Shown here piece after piece: positions 24,305 to 33,556 of a stretch of DNA of 64,000 nucleotides (its first letter is position 1; each line of letters opens with the position of its first letter). The stretch is from Alicyclobacillus pomorum DSM 14955 (GTDB lineage Bacteria; Bacillota; Bacilli; Alicyclobacillales; Alicyclobacillaceae). The notes under the pieces were generated by a model, which was not told the origin of the DNA, did not search any database, and saw only the letters and a list, made by a program, of their open reading frames with translations. Made by a program: the position numbers and the translations under genes. Where the stretch lies: positions 65,054-129,053 of the forward strand of contig NZ_AXAR01000003.1 of NCBI RefSeq assembly GCF_000472905.1. The letters are read 5' to 3'.

Positions 24305-25411
24305 ATGATGGAATGGACAAAGTTGGTACGGCCAGGGATATCCGACATTGAGCCCTACGTACCCGGATTGACAGATGACGAGCTGCAAAAACTGTACGGT
24401 CTGAAGCGCGTGATCAAATTGAATGCCAACGAAAACGCGCTGGGGCCGTCGCCGTTGGCCATTGAGGCGATTCGAGAAGAACTCTCTACATTGCACCACT
24501 ATCCAGACGGCGGAAGTGAATTGTTGCGTGACGCCATTGCAAAGTTTCACGGATTGTCCGCAGAACACGTGCTGGTTGGCAACGGATCGGACGACATCAT
24601 CAAATTATTGTCTGAAACATTTTTAGAGTCGGACGACGAAGTTGTGGTTCCGTCTCCGACGTTCTCGCAGTATTCGTTCGGTGCCGCGATTATGCGCGCG
24701 AACGTAAAACAGGTTCCTCTGCACGCAGATTTCTCGTTTGACGTGGAAGCGCTGGCCGACGCGGTGACAGAGAAGACGAAGTTAATCTACCTGTGTTCCC
24801 CCAATAATCCCACCGGAACGATTCTCACTCAGGAAGAAGCGGAATGGCTGCTCAAAGCACTGCCGGAACACGTGGTTGTGGTGCTTGATCTCGCATACAA
24901 CGACTACAGTCAAAACGACCGGCGCGTTGTCGACAGTCCAGCATTGTTTGCCGATCCGCGGGTGGTTCTGCTACATACCTTTTCCAAGCTCTACGGCTTG
25001 GCAGGGCTCCGTGTGGGTTATGCCCTGGCACATCCGGAATTGCTCGCGTTCGTGAACCGCGTCCGGGAACCGTTCAACGTGAACCGGGTCGCACAGCGGG
25101 CGGCAGCGGCTGCGCTGTTGGATGAAGATCATCGACGTGCATCACGGGCGCTCGCAGCGGAAGGCAAGCGCTTTTATGAAACGCAGTGTGCGGCTGTGGG
25201 GCTGTTCGCAGTCCCTGCAGAAGGGAACTTCATTCTCGTTCGGACGGGGGATGGCGTGGCGACCGCGAACGAATTGATGAAGATGGGCGTGATGATTCGC
25301 GCTGGATTCTCGGGGCTCGCGGAATGGGTCAGAATTTCCTTCGGCACGACCGAGGAGAATGAGATATGTATGAACGCTCTGATCCAATCGACCCAGCGTC
25401 AACACGCGTAA
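24305..25411 (+). CDS. hisC: Histidinol-phosphate aminotransferase
   Basis: A 368-residue class II aminotransferase. The PLP-binding lysine lies in 'HTFSKLYGLAGLRVGYA', 'KLNANENALGPSP' is the N-terminal signature, and 'SPNNPTGTILTQEEAEWLL' the cofactor loop. It converts imidazole-acetol phosphate and glutamate to histidinol phosphate, and in bacilli often also acts on aromatic amino acids. The start at 24305 has TTGGGGG about 9 bases upstream; earlier starts overlap that site. No other his gene is adjacent. Confidence 0.9.
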   Translation: MMEWTKLVRPGISDIEPYVPGLTDDELQKLYGLKRVIKLNANENALGPSPLAIEAIREELSTLHHYPDGGSELLRDAIAKFHGLSAEHVLVGNGSDDIIKLLSETFLESDDEVVVPSPTFSQYSFGAAIMRANVKQVPLHADFSFDVEALADAVTEKTKLIYLCSPNNPTGTILTQEEAEWLLKALPEHVVVVLDLAYNDYSQNDRRVVDSPALFADPRVVLLHTFSKLYGLAGLRVGYALAHPELLAFVNRVREPFNVNRVAQRAAAAALLDEDHRRASRALAAEGKRFYETQCAAVGLFAVPAEGNFILVRTGDGVATANELMKMGVMIRAGFSGLAEWVRISFGTTEENEICMNALIQSTQRQHA

Positions 25412-25424
25412 GCACTGTAGAAGT

Positions 25425-25463
25425 GAAAACCCCGCTCGTTCCTTAGGAACGGGCGGGGTTTTT
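25425..25463. terminator. Bidirectional terminator between hisC and lgt
   Basis: A long GC-rich stem, AAACCCCGC and CGTTCC pairing with GGAACG and GCGGGGTTT, with TTTTT on one side and an A-run on the other. Confidence 0.92.
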
Positions 25464-26252
25464 ATCATCTGGTGTTGGTTTACGGCCATCACGGACAAAC
25501 AGAAAGATAAGCACGCCAATCCCCAGGACAACGAGCGGTGCGCTTGTCCATTGTGCGGCATCCCAGTGAAACAGATACCGCGGTGAATCTCCACGCAACA
25601 TCTCTAACAAGAACCGGACTGCATTGTACGCGATGACGTAGTACATGAACAGGAACCCTTTCGGCCACCGCCGTTGCTTGAGAATCAGCAGGATGGCGAA
25701 GAGCACGACATCGGCCTGTCCCTCCCAGACTTCGGCTGGCCACAGTGGCTGGTCGCCGTACGTCTGATACGCCAGCGTTTCCGGTGGGTAGAGGATACCG
25801 AAGCCGCGGTGGGTGGGGTCGCCAAAAGCGTCTCCATTCATGAGGTTTGCATCGCGGCCGATGCTTTGTCCAAGCAACAGGCCGGGCGCTACCACGTCCG
25901 CCAGCGACCAAAAGTCGAGCCGATGTTTGTATATGTACCAAGCGCCAACGATGAAGGCGCCCGCCACGCCGCCTTGAATCGACAAGCCACCGTGCCAGAC
26001 GGCGATGATTTCGCCGGGGTGTTGTGCGTAGTACGGCCAGTCAAAGAAGAAGACTTGCCAAAACCGCGCTCCCACAATACCTCCTAGCAGTAGCATTGGC
26101 GCCAGGTTCCAGAGGTGTGCGACCAGATCTCGCTTGCCGTCTGCCTTTGCAAAGTACAACGTCGCGCCAAGTCCCAGCAGGAACGCCAAGGCGAAGATGG
26201 TGCTGTACGCCCGTACCGGGAAGTTTCCAATCCAAAACCAGTATTGGTGCAT
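25443..26252 (-). CDS. lgt: Prolipoprotein diacylglyceryl transferase
   Basis: A 269-residue, seven-helix membrane enzyme that adds diacylglycerol to the lipobox cysteine of prolipoproteins. ATG at 26252 is 8 bases after AAGGAG; GTG at 26258 is too close. The family loop reads 'GGLSIQGGVAG', with Gln where E. coli Lgt has its His103, and the signature reads 'GRDANLMNGDAFG', keeping the Arg and Asn. 'AYNAVRFLLEMLRGDSPRY' is the conserved C-terminal helix. The deviations suggest a divergent branch. The 3' end overlaps the terminator stem shared with hisC. Confidence 0.88.
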   Translation of the reverse strand: MHQYWFWIGNFPVRAYSTIFALAFLLGLGATLYFAKADGKRDLVAHLWNLAPMLLLGGIVGARFWQVFFFDWPYYAQHPGEIIAVWHGGLSIQGGVAGAFIVGAWYIYKHRLDFWSLADVVAPGLLLGQSIGRDANLMNGDAFGDPTHRGFGILYPPETLAYQTYGDQPLWPAEVWEGQADVVLFAILLILKQRRWPKGFLFMYYVIAYNAVRFLLEMLRGDSPRYLFHWDAAQWTSAPLVVLGIGVLIFLFVRDGRKPTPDDKNPARS

Positions 26253-26401
26253 CGTCACAACTCCTTGATTGAGAAGAATCCATCACCGTCCACCGCGATA
26301 AACCTCTTATACTATACCACTTTGTGTCTGTTTGCGGCTTGGACTACAATGAAGGAGTTGCACAGCACCATGCACGAGCTGGTAGACGTCGAGAACACAA
26401 T

Positions 26402-26734
26402 CTAATTCTGTCCCTCGATGGATCCCTTAGGCGCCTGTGAGGGGGGTTCATCCAAGGTGACTTGCCGGTCGGACGACATCGGGTTCTGGTCGCGGAGCGA
26501 GCTGACGACAGCTTGCCCTGGCCGCCACGGTGACGTCTTTCCAAGTTTCTCTTCATTCGTCGATGCACCGTACGGCCCTTCCGGGAATTCCTCCCGCAAA
26601 ATATCGTAATCCCGGGCTTGTACGGCGGACAATTCGGCGTTTGGCAAGTCCGTATCATTGATGGGGCCAGGGTTGTACGACCCAGAGTTTGTGCTGGTCA
26701 ATGGCGCCTTTCCTTTTTCGGCTTTCGACAACAT
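26402..26734 (-). CDS. Hypothetical hydrophilic protein
   Basis: A 110-residue protein that I do not recognise. The ATG at 26734 has a good GAGGTGAG ribosome site. The composition is rich in Pro, Ser, Asn, Glu and Gln, without hydrophobic segments, so it is probably mostly disordered. 'NPGPINDTDLPNAELSAV' and 'EEFPEGPYGA' are the more structured-looking parts. Small proteins of this kind are common among spore-associated proteins of bacilli, but no motif supports that here. It is divergent from gltX. Confidence 0.6.
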   Translation of the reverse strand: MLSKAEKGKAPLTSTNSGSYNPGPINDTDLPNAELSAVQARDYDILREEFPEGPYGASTNEEKLGKTSPWRPGQAVVSSLRDQNPMSSDRQVTLDEPPSQAPKGSIEGQN

Positions 26735-26811
26735 GACTCACCTCGCAAGGGAATGTTGTCCTTAGGCTTTCATTCTTTCTTGAATCAGATACATGACGTG
26801 GAGGTTGTGAA

Positions 26812-28296
26812 ATGGTGGACACCGAACACCCGGTTCGAGTGCGCTTTGCACCAAGCCCTACGGGGTCGCTGCACATTGGTGGGGCGCGCACTGCATACTT
26901 CAATTGGCTGTTTGCGCGCCAGCACGGTGGCACATTCGTCCTGCGTATCGACGACACCGATACAGCAAGATCTACGGAGGCGTCATTACAGGAAATATTG
27001 GATAGCTTTCGCTGGCTCGGCATTGATTGGGATGAGGGGCCCATCGTTGGCGGGCCGCACGGGCCGTATCGCCAGTCGGAGCGGCAGGAGATCTACCGAG
27101 CAGCACTGGATAAGCTGGTGTCGGAAGGGCGGGTGTACCCGTGCTTCTGTTCGCAGGAGCAATTGGCCAAAGACCGTGAAGAAGCCCAGCGTCAAGGTAG
27201 GGCACCGCGGTACGTCGGCCGTTGTAGGAATTTGTCCAGAGAGCAAGTGAAAGCGAAGATGGACGCTGGGGAACCGCATGTCTATCGCTTCCGGTCTCCG
27301 CAGGTCGGAGAGACCGTCGTGCACGATGTCATCCGCGGCGACGTGGTCTTTTCGAACGAAGAGCTCGATGACTTTGTGGTGTGGAAGGCGGACGGTACGC
27401 CAACGTATCACTTCGCGTCTTGTGTTGATGACTCAGAAATGCACATCACACACGTCATCCGAGCGGAGGAACATTTGTCCAATACCCCCAAACATGTGGT
27501 CTTGTTTGAGGCGCTGGGCGCAGAACTGCCTGTTTTCGCGCACGTTCCGATGATTTTGGCGCCGGACCGCAGTAAGTTGAGCAAGCGCCATGGCGCGACC
27601 AGTGTCCGGGAATACCGCGATGCAGGCATTCTTCCGGAGGCGCTGATCAACTATTTGTTGTTACTCGGTTTTGCGCCGGGCGAGGACAAGGAAATTCTCA
27701 CACGCGAAGAGGCAATCAAGCTGTTCGACTTGGAGCGCGTGACCAAGCATGCGGCAGTGTACGACGTGAAGAAACTGGAGTGGTTAAATGCCCAGTACTT
27801 CCGCGCCTTACCTGTTGACCAGGTGTTGGACATGGTTTGGTCTTTGCTGCGGGAAGCGGGGTACGTGGAGGAAAATCCAGATGCTCACACGTTAGCTTGG
27901 ATTCGGACGGTGATTCAGACATCACAGGACCGCTCTCGGAATGCAGGAGAACTCATCGCAAATGTGTCGTATTATTTTCAGGCACCGCAGCAATACGATG
28001 AGAAAGGTGTCAAAAAGCACTTCTCCCATCCGGATGTGGCGGACAGATTGGATCAACTTGCGGATGCTCTGGACACGGTCGTCCCGTTTACAGTGAGCAA
28101 CATTGAGCGTCTCTATCGCGGCCTGGCTGAGTCTTGGCAGGTAAAGGCCGCTCAGTTGATTCATCCGACGCGTCTCGCCATCAGCGGTGTGACGGTTGGC
28201 CCAGGACTGTTTGACATCATGGCGCTCCTTGGCCGGGAAGAGTGCCAGGAACGCATGCGATGGGTCGCCGTCAAACTGCGTGCAGGTCAATTGTAA
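26812..28296 (+). CDS. gltX: Glutamyl-tRNA synthetase
   Basis: A 494-residue class I synthetase. The HIGH-type motif is 'PSPTGSLHIGGAR' and the KMSKS-type motif is 'KLSKRHGATSV'. The CysxCys region 'VYPCFCSQEQL' near residue 105 is the Zn-like insertion. It charges tRNA-Glu and, in bacilli lacking GlnRS, also tRNA-Gln for later amidation. The product also feeds HemA-dependent haem synthesis (52167). GTGG-AGG-TTGTGAA lies upstream of the ATG. A tRNA-Gln/tRNA-Glu operon follows directly. Confidence 0.96.
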   Translation: MVDTEHPVRVRFAPSPTGSLHIGGARTAYFNWLFARQHGGTFVLRIDDTDTARSTEASLQEILDSFRWLGIDWDEGPIVGGPHGPYRQSERQEIYRAALDKLVSEGRVYPCFCSQEQLAKDREEAQRQGRAPRYVGRCRNLSREQVKAKMDAGEPHVYRFRSPQVGETVVHDVIRGDVVFSNEELDDFVVWKADGTPTYHFASCVDDSEMHITHVIRAEEHLSNTPKHVVLFEALGAELPVFAHVPMILAPDRSKLSKRHGATSVREYRDAGILPEALINYLLLLGFAPGEDKEILTREEAIKLFDLERVTKHAAVYDVKKLEWLNAQYFRALPVDQVLDMVWSLLREAGYVEENPDAHTLAWIRTVIQTSQDRSRNAGELIANVSYYFQAPQQYDEKGVKKHFSHPDVADRLDQLADALDTVVPFTVSNIERLYRGLAESWQVKAAQLIHPTRLAISGVTVGPGLFDIMALLGREECQERMRWVAVKLRAGQL

Positions 28297-28370
28297 GCAT
28301 CCGGATATCGTGTGCGCGAAGTTACGCAACGAACCGTTCCTGTGGAACTTTGCATTTCGTTTGTAAGATG

Positions 28371-28412
28371 AACCTCACCGTTTGAGTTGTGCCGCAGCGG
28401 TGAGGTTTTTCT
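28371..28412 (+). terminator. Rho-independent terminator after gltX
   Basis: A perfect 10-bp stem AACCTCACCG/CGGTGAGGTT, a 17-base loop and a TTTTTCTTT tail. The 315-base gap between gltX and the tRNA genes also holds the tRNA promoter and otherwise no gene. Confidence 0.85.
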
Positions 28413-28542
28413 TTAATTCGCCTGATCTGGACGGGGAGATTATCGTGTCAGCAAGGCTGGTATTACATCTGCCCAACAGGTGCAGGCAGACACTTGGCGT
28501 CAGCGGAAATTTCATAAGAAAATTTTTCCTTGAGAAAAACCG

Positions 28543-28571
28543 TTGACAACCCAAATAAAGGCCTGTATAAT
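28543..28571 (+). promoter_or_regulatory. Consensus SigA promoter of the Gln-Glu-Lys tRNA operon
   Basis: A perfect TTGACA, 17 bases and a perfect TATAAT, as expected for stable RNA genes. The -35 box lies in the left arm of a 10-bp inverted repeat, CCGTTGACAA (28540-28549) and TTGTCAACGG (28578-28587), the right arm covering the start-point region. Confidence 0.92.
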
Positions 28572-28611
28572 CCTCAATTGTCAACGGCGCGATGCCAAGA
28601 CAAGACGGCGA

Positions 28612-28685
28612 TGCCGAATGGTGTAATGGTAGCACGACTGACTCTGGATCAGTTAGTCTAGGTTCGAGTCCTAGTTCGGCAGCCA
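28612..28685 (+). tRNA. tRNA-Gln (anticodon CTG)
   Basis: A 74-base cloverleaf with acceptor TGCCGAA/TTCGGCA, anticodon loop CTCTGGA and GGTTCGAGTCC T-arm. CCA is encoded. Confidence 0.96.
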
Positions 28686-28686
28686 A

Positions 28687-28761
28687 GGCCCTATCGTCTA
28701 ACGGTTAGGACGCCGCCCTCTCACGGCGGTAATAGGGGTTCGAATCCCCTTAGGGTCACCA
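28687..28761 (+). tRNA. tRNA-Glu (anticodon CTC)
   Basis: A 75-base cloverleaf with acceptor GGCCCTA/TAGGGTC, anticodon stem CCGCC/GGCGG around CTCTCAC, T-arm GGGGTTCGAATCCCC and encoded CCA. Confidence 0.96.
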
Positions 28762-28768
28762 AAACTCT

Positions 28769-28844
28769 GGGTCATTAGCTCAATTGGTAGAGCATCCGAC
28801 TCTTAATCGGCAGGTTGAAGGTTCGAGTCCTTCATGACCCACCA
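28769..28844 (+). tRNA. tRNA-Lys (anticodon CTT)
   Basis: A 76-base cloverleaf with acceptor GGGTCAT/ATGACCC, anticodon loop CTCTTAA and encoded CCA. The first anticodon-stem pair is a T-C mismatch. Confidence 0.95.
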
Positions 28845-28848
28845 CAGA

Positions 28849-28879
28849 GCGACTTTCCGTACGGGAAGTCGCATTTTTT
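28849..28879 (+). terminator. Terminator of the tRNA operon
   Basis: A stem GCGACTT/AAGTCGC extended by CC/GG around a short loop, with an ATTTTTTG tail. Confidence 0.92.
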
Positions 28880-29023
28880 GTCCCTTTCGTAACGGTGAAT
28901 GCTTCCATCTCTTGTTGTTCGCGGGAGATGAAAGGTTTCTTCGCAGCCTGGAGTTTTCTATGATGAGAGTAAGGTAAAGTAGGGCAGGGAGCACTGGCCC
29001 TAGTCGATTCCTACGGAGGGACC

Positions 29024-30871
29024 ATGTTGAACAAAAAACATCAACGAGGCGAATATCGCCTGCGGGCGGTTGAAACATGGCTGGATCAATTCGGCGCTAT
29101 GGTTTGGGCCGTGGACCAGATCTGGCATGGAGCGGCGCAGCCTCCCGTCAACGTGTTTGAAGATACGTTCATCGAACTATATCGACGTTTTTCGAGCATC
29201 CGCCGCTTTCCGTCCGCGCGTTCAGCGGTGCTGTATTACGCTATACAAGCTTGTGTCAACGCAAAGGAGTCGGAACTCGCCGAGAACGTACACCGCGCGA
29301 GTACCCAAGTCGGCGACTCGGCCAAAGCGAACGTGTCCGAGACGACGGCGTGCTCCATGCCTTGGGAAGGTGAGCTAGAGGCGATTTGTCGACTCACGCA
29401 AACTCAGAAATGGGTGGCCGTTTCGTACCTGTTTCACGAGGGTGACATGCATACCCTGTCCCGCACGATTTCTCGACCCAGGGCGTTCGTCCTGAACCAG
29501 CTGGATGCGGCCTCCAAAGTGCTGTGGTCTGCTTCCGACACGTTTGCCAGTGCGCAGCAAAAATGGGTCGACTTGCGCACGAAGGTCCAGGTCTATCTGG
29601 AGCAGTTGTGTGTACCGGAAGCGGTGCAGGTACGAGCGAGAAAGATGTTGATGGCGTCTGCTGCAAGCATGCAAGCAGAACACCGCCAGCGCGGACCAAG
29701 ATGGGTGAAGTACGGGATGGTGCTGGCTGGAGCGGTAGCCCTTGCGGCGATTGCTTACGGTGCACAGGGGAGAGTTCAGTCTGCCACTGCGAGCAGCGCT
29801 GCCGCGGGCGACGCGTCCATGCCGCCGAAGCCGACCGGCTTGCCAAGCCCCATATCCAACTTCCCAGGGCGTGTGCTTGCACAATTTCGGCTCGCGAACC
29901 ACTTCGACATAAAAACCGCAGCGCACATGGCGATTACAAAGAACAGTGTGTACCTGCCTGAGTTGACCACAGTCAGCGATACGTGGCCGTCTGTGGTGAT
30001 AAATCGGTGTGACATGGCTAAATCGGGTCAATCGCTTGAGGAGAACCTGGAGCGAGTGGGACAAGTGGACCTGATTCCACCAACGCACCCGGCAGCGTCC
30101 AGTGGAAAATCAGCCGCGCCAGTCGGCTGGGTGGTCAAGGAATGGCGCTTTTACGTGACGGGTTCTTGGGGGATAGTCGTCGCGAATTGGGTGCCACACG
30201 GTGCGTCTGGTGAGTCGGTAACACAGCTGTACGCCCTCTATCTACCCACTGGAAAAGCAAGCCTCGTCAAGACGTTTGACAACAAATCGGCAAGCGACCA
30301 AACAGTCGTGGCCGTGGGTGCAGGGAAAATCGTGGTTCAGTCAGCCATTGACGGTGCAGCGGATCAACCACAAGGACAAGCGTCCTTGAGCTTACCTGTC
30401 GACGTCTATACGTTGTCAGGACACATTCCTTTGCAAGCGCTGGGCGAGCCAAAACACATTCCAGCCCCATTTGGGCTGATGCAAGATCCGGTTATCACCG
30501 GGGATCGGCTGATATTTCAGGGAATCCGGGGACAGGTTCAGCCGGAGGACAATATCAATGCGACTTGGTATGGTTTGTCCTGGGACGGTCAATTGGCCCG
30601 TTACGATGGTCCTCCGCTGGACGGTCAACCGCACTGGCCAGTCACAGGAGCGTCTGGTGCTCTCTGGTGGGCAGAGACCACCCCAGACGACTCGCATCAG
30701 TCCAGCATGCAAGTGCTGATGCACCCATTGACAGGCACAGACGCGGTGAAGCAGACTCCAGCGCAGACCCTGGCACAGTCTGTTCAGTTTTTTACTGCGT
30801 CGGATCAGTACGTCGCCTGGGTTCAGTCGACGGAGGGAGTCACCCAACTTGTGGTTGGAGAGTTGCCATAG
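29024..30871 (+). CDS. Membrane protein with degenerate ECF-sigma-like N-terminus and large extracytoplasmic domain
   Basis: A 615-residue protein that I cannot place in a named family. The first 225 residues look cytoplasmic. Residues about 14-80 ('FGAMVWAV', 'FEDTFIELYRRFSSIRRF') follow the pattern of sigma-70 region 2, and residues about 115-170 ('LTQTQKWVAVSYLFHEGD', 'VLNQLDAASKVL') follow that of region 4. One membrane helix spans about residues 227-249. The remaining 365 residues lie outside the membrane, begin with a Ser/Ala/Pro-rich linker and contain repeated Trp/Tyr/Gly beta-strand patterns suggestive of a propeller. A membrane-tethered sigma or anti-sigma-like sensor is an inference. 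It ends 39 bases before uvrC. Confidence 0.7.
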   Translation: MLNKKHQRGEYRLRAVETWLDQFGAMVWAVDQIWHGAAQPPVNVFEDTFIELYRRFSSIRRFPSARSAVLYYAIQACVNAKESELAENVHRASTQVGDSAKANVSETTACSMPWEGELEAICRLTQTQKWVAVSYLFHEGDMHTLSRTISRPRAFVLNQLDAASKVLWSASDTFASAQQKWVDLRTKVQVYLEQLCVPEAVQVRARKMLMASAASMQAEHRQRGPRWVKYGMVLAGAVALAAIAYGAQGRVQSATASSAAAGDASMPPKPTGLPSPISNFPGRVLAQFRLANHFDIKTAAHMAITKNSVYLPELTTVSDTWPSVVINRCDMAKSGQSLEENLERVGQVDLIPPTHPAASSGKSAAPVGWVVKEWRFYVTGSWGIVVANWVPHGASGESVTQLYALYLPTGKASLVKTFDNKSASDQTVVAVGAGKIVVQSAIDGAADQPQGQASLSLPVDVYTLSGHIPLQALGEPKHIPAPFGLMQDPVITGDRLIFQGIRGQVQPEDNINATWYGLSWDGQLARYDGPPLDGQPHWPVTGASGALWWAETTPDDSHQSSMQVLMHPLTGTDAVKQTPAQTLAQSVQFFTASDQYVAWVQSTEGVTQLVVGELP

Positions 30872-30910
30872 ACGCCACGATGAGTTCGCCAGTGGGGGAG
30901 GTGATGGTCG

Positions 30911-32683
30911 GTGAATCAAGTCCTTCGCGACAAATTGACACTCTTGCCAGCGAAGCCTGGCGTGTACTTGATGAAAGACGAATCCGGGAACATCATCTAC
31001 GTGGGAAAGGCGAAGGTTCTGAAAAACCGGGTGAGGTCCTACTTTACAGGTTCTCACGACGGGAAGACCCAACTGTTGGTCAGCCAGATCCGCGATTTTG
31101 AGTATATCGTGACAGATACTGTGGCCGAGGCATTGGTTTTAGAGTGCAACCTGATCAAGCAGTACTCGCCCCAGTACAACATCATGTTGCGCGACGACAA
31201 GGCATATCCGTACATCAAAATTACGCATGAGCGCCATCCACGCCTGGAGATTGTTCGTCGGGTGAAAAAGGACAAGGCGAAGTATTTCGGCCCATATCCG
31301 AATGCCACATCTGCGACCGAGACGAAAAAATTGTTGGAGCGATTGTATCCTCTGCGCAAGTGCAAGACGCTGAAGAAAAAGGTCTGTTTGTACTACCATA
31401 TCGGGCAGTGTTTGGCCCCTTGCGAGTTCCCTGTTGAGGAGGAGACGTATGCTGCGCTCACGCGCGAAATTGCGAATTTCCTCAGCGGCGGACACAAGCA
31501 AGTGCAAGAAGACCTGCGCCAGCGCATGGAACAAGAGGCAGAAAAACTAAATTTTGAACGAGCCAAAGAACTCCGTGACCTTATCCAGCACATCGAACGG
31601 GTCATGCAAGAGCAGAAAGTCACAGTCACTGACCTCGTCGACCGCGATGTCTTCGGGTACTACGCGGAACGTGGGTGGCTCTGCGTCCAAGTCTTCTACG
31701 TGCGATCCGGCAAAATGATTGAGCGCTCTGTCAACGTGATGCAACACTACAAAGAAGCCGAGGAAGACTTCATGTCATTCGTCGAACAGTTTTACTATCA
31801 GCAGGCGGATATTCCGAAGGAAATTTTATTGCCGCAAGGCGTGAACAGCGACGCGCTGCAGGAGTGGTTGCCGGCGAAGTGCATCCAGCCAAAGCGGGGA
31901 CAAAAGCGTCAACTCGTAGATCTGGCGTGCGAAAATGCCAAGCTGGCGCTGGAGGAACGCCTGCGACTCATGGAAAAGAAGATGGACCGGACTCTCGGGG
32001 CCATTGTGGAACTAGGTGAGACGCTCGCCATCCCGACACCGCACCGCATTGAAGCGTTCGACAACTCCAACATCCAGGGCTCTGACGCCGTGGCGGCCAT
32101 GGTCTGCTTTATCGACGGAAAACCTGCGAAGTCGGAGTATCGCAAGTACAAAATTCGAACGGTGCAAGGGCCGGATGACTACGAATCGATGCGGGAGGTA
32201 ATCCGCAGGCGGTACACCCGAGTTCTGAAGGAAAAATTGCCTCTGCCGGACCTGATTGTGATTGATGGTGGTAAGGGCCAATTGGCAGCAGCGTTGGACG
32301 TGCTGGAGAACGAGCTCGACCTGGACGTTCCGGTCTGTGGATTGGCGAAGGATGACCGTCACCGGACGCACCAACTGTTCTTCATGGATGAGGAGCAACC
32401 GGTGGAAATGGACCGTCACTCCCAAGCATTTTATCTGTTGGAACGCATTCAGGACGAGGTACACCGATTTGCCATTACGTTCCACCGGCAACTGCGCAAA
32501 AAAACCGGACTGAGTTCCGTGTTGGACGACATCCCCGGCGTCGGCCCGCAACGGCGCAAGGCGTTGCTAAAGCACTTTGGATCCCTCCAATCCATGCGCG
32601 AAGCCCCGTTAGAGGAGTTTCAATCCATCGGCATTCCAGCCAGGTTGGCGGAGGCGATTCAAGTGCACTTGCGACAGCTGTAA
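30911..32683 (+). CDS. uvrC: UvrABC system protein C
   Basis: A 590-residue excinuclease subunit that makes both incisions in nucleotide excision repair. Domains in order are GIY-YIG nuclease ('[20 protein letters not shown]', residues about 14-95), a Cys-rich segment ('[17 protein letters not shown]'), the UVR motif ('[15 protein letters not shown]'), the RNase-H-like C-terminal nuclease ('[19 protein letters not shown]', '[12 protein letters not shown]') and a helix-hairpin-helix pair ('[13 protein letters not shown]'). GTG start at 30911 with GGGGGAGGTG upstream. Confidence 0.96.
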   Translation: MNQVLRDKLTLLPAKPGVYLMKDESGNIIYVGKAKVLKNRVRSYFTGSHDGKTQLLVSQIRDFEYIVTDTVAEALVLECNLIKQYSPQYNIMLRDDKAYPYIKITHERHPRLEIVRRVKKDKAKYFGPYPNATSATETKKLLERLYPLRKCKTLKKKVCLYYHIGQCLAPCEFPVEEETYAALTREIANFLSGGHKQVQEDLRQRMEQEAEKLNFERAKELRDLIQHIERVMQEQKVTVTDLVDRDVFGYYAERGWLCVQVFYVRSGKMIERSVNVMQHYKEAEEDFMSFVEQFYYQQADIPKEILLPQGVNSDALQEWLPAKCIQPKRGQKRQLVDLACENAKLALEERLRLMEKKMDRTLGAIVELGETLAIPTPHRIEAFDNSNIQGSDAVAAMVCFIDGKPAKSEYRKYKIRTVQGPDDYESMREVIRRRYTRVLKEKLPLPDLIVIDGGKGQLAAALDVLENELDLDVPVCGLAKDDRHRTHQLFFMDEEQPVEMDRHSQAFYLLERIQDEVHRFAITFHRQLRKKTGLSSVLDDIPGVGPQRRKALLKHFGSLQSMREAPLEEFQSIGIPARLAEAIQVHLRQL

Positions 32684-32739
32684 AGCCGTTTCGTCACGGT
32701 TGCAGACGAGCAGGACTTGACATCGACGCTTGTCGTTTC

Positions 32740-32768
32740 TTGACGCTGTATTTCACAACCAGTACAAT
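32740..32768 (+). promoter_or_regulatory. SigA-type promoter of sdhCAB
   Basis: TTGACG, a 17-base spacer and TACAAT. The leader of about 100 bases contains a perfect 7-bp hairpin, GGCAGTC-GATGA-GACTGCC, at 32800-32818. Confidence 0.75.
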
Positions 32769-32874
32769 TTACGGTGGTATCGGGAATTCCCAACCTAGAG
32801 GCAGTCGATGAGACTGCCGTTACATATGTCCTGACCATGTGAGAGCGTGGCGGGTTTCGAAGGGAGGCAAACGC

Positions 32875-33492
32875 GTGGCACAAGTTAAACCACACACAGA
32901 TTACATGCTGCGCAGGTTACACACACTTTCCGGGGTCATTCCTGTCGGGCTGTTTTTGTTGGAACACCTATTTACTAACGCAACAGCCACCAAAGGCGCA
33001 GCATCTTTCAACAATGCAGTCGGCGCAATTCAATCCATTCCGCTACTGCCCTTTATTGAGTTTTTCTTTATTTTCTTGCCCCTTGTTTATCATGGTGTAT
33101 TCGGACTGTACGTGGCATTTACCTCCGGATATAACGCAGGGCAATACTCGTGGGGACGCAACGTGATGTTTACCTTGCAACGGATCACGGGCATCATCAC
33201 GTTTGTGTTCATCATCTACCACACGTGGACGACTCGGTTCTCAGGGCACGCGCCGACGTTTGACATGATGCACCACCTGGTTCAGAACCCAGCGTATCTG
33301 TGGTTTATGATCATCGGCGTCGTCGCTGCAACGTTCCACTTTGCCAATGGCATGTGGTCGTTCTGCATTCACTGGGGGATTACCGTTGGCCAGCGTGCGC
33401 AGCGCGTGACCGCCTACGTGTCGATGCTATTGTTTGTGGTCTTGGCTGGCATCGGCGTTGACGCGATTCTCGCCTTTACACACAGCGCGTAA
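32875..33492 (+). CDS. sdhC: Succinate dehydrogenase cytochrome b558 subunit
   Basis: A 205-residue membrane anchor with five helices, close to B. subtilis SdhC (202 residues). The GTG at 32875 follows GGGAGG; the longer frame from 32839 is rejected. Histidines in membrane segments ('RRLHTLSG', 'YHGVFGLYV', 'IIYHTW', 'AATFHFANGMW') are the candidates for the two haem b ligands. It links SdhAB to menaquinone. It is the first gene of sdhCAB. Confidence 0.95.
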   Translation: MAQVKPHTDYMLRRLHTLSGVIPVGLFLLEHLFTNATATKGAASFNNAVGAIQSIPLLPFIEFFFIFLPLVYHGVFGLYVAFTSGYNAGQYSWGRNVMFTLQRITGIITFVFIIYHTWTTRFSGHAPTFDMMHHLVQNPAYLWFMIIGVVAATFHFANGMWSFCIHWGITVGQRAQRVTAYVSMLLFVVLAGIGVDAILAFTHSA

Positions 33493-33556
33493 CGGCTACA
33501 TACGCAGTCCTTTTCCGGCACTGTTGTGTCGATGACGACGAAGGAGGGAACGCAGC

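Noticed and set aside
26322-26405. A promoter-like TTGTGT-17-TACAAT followed by an 18-codon frame
   Set aside because: The frame is too short to support, and it runs into a convergent gene; the promoter match may be chance.
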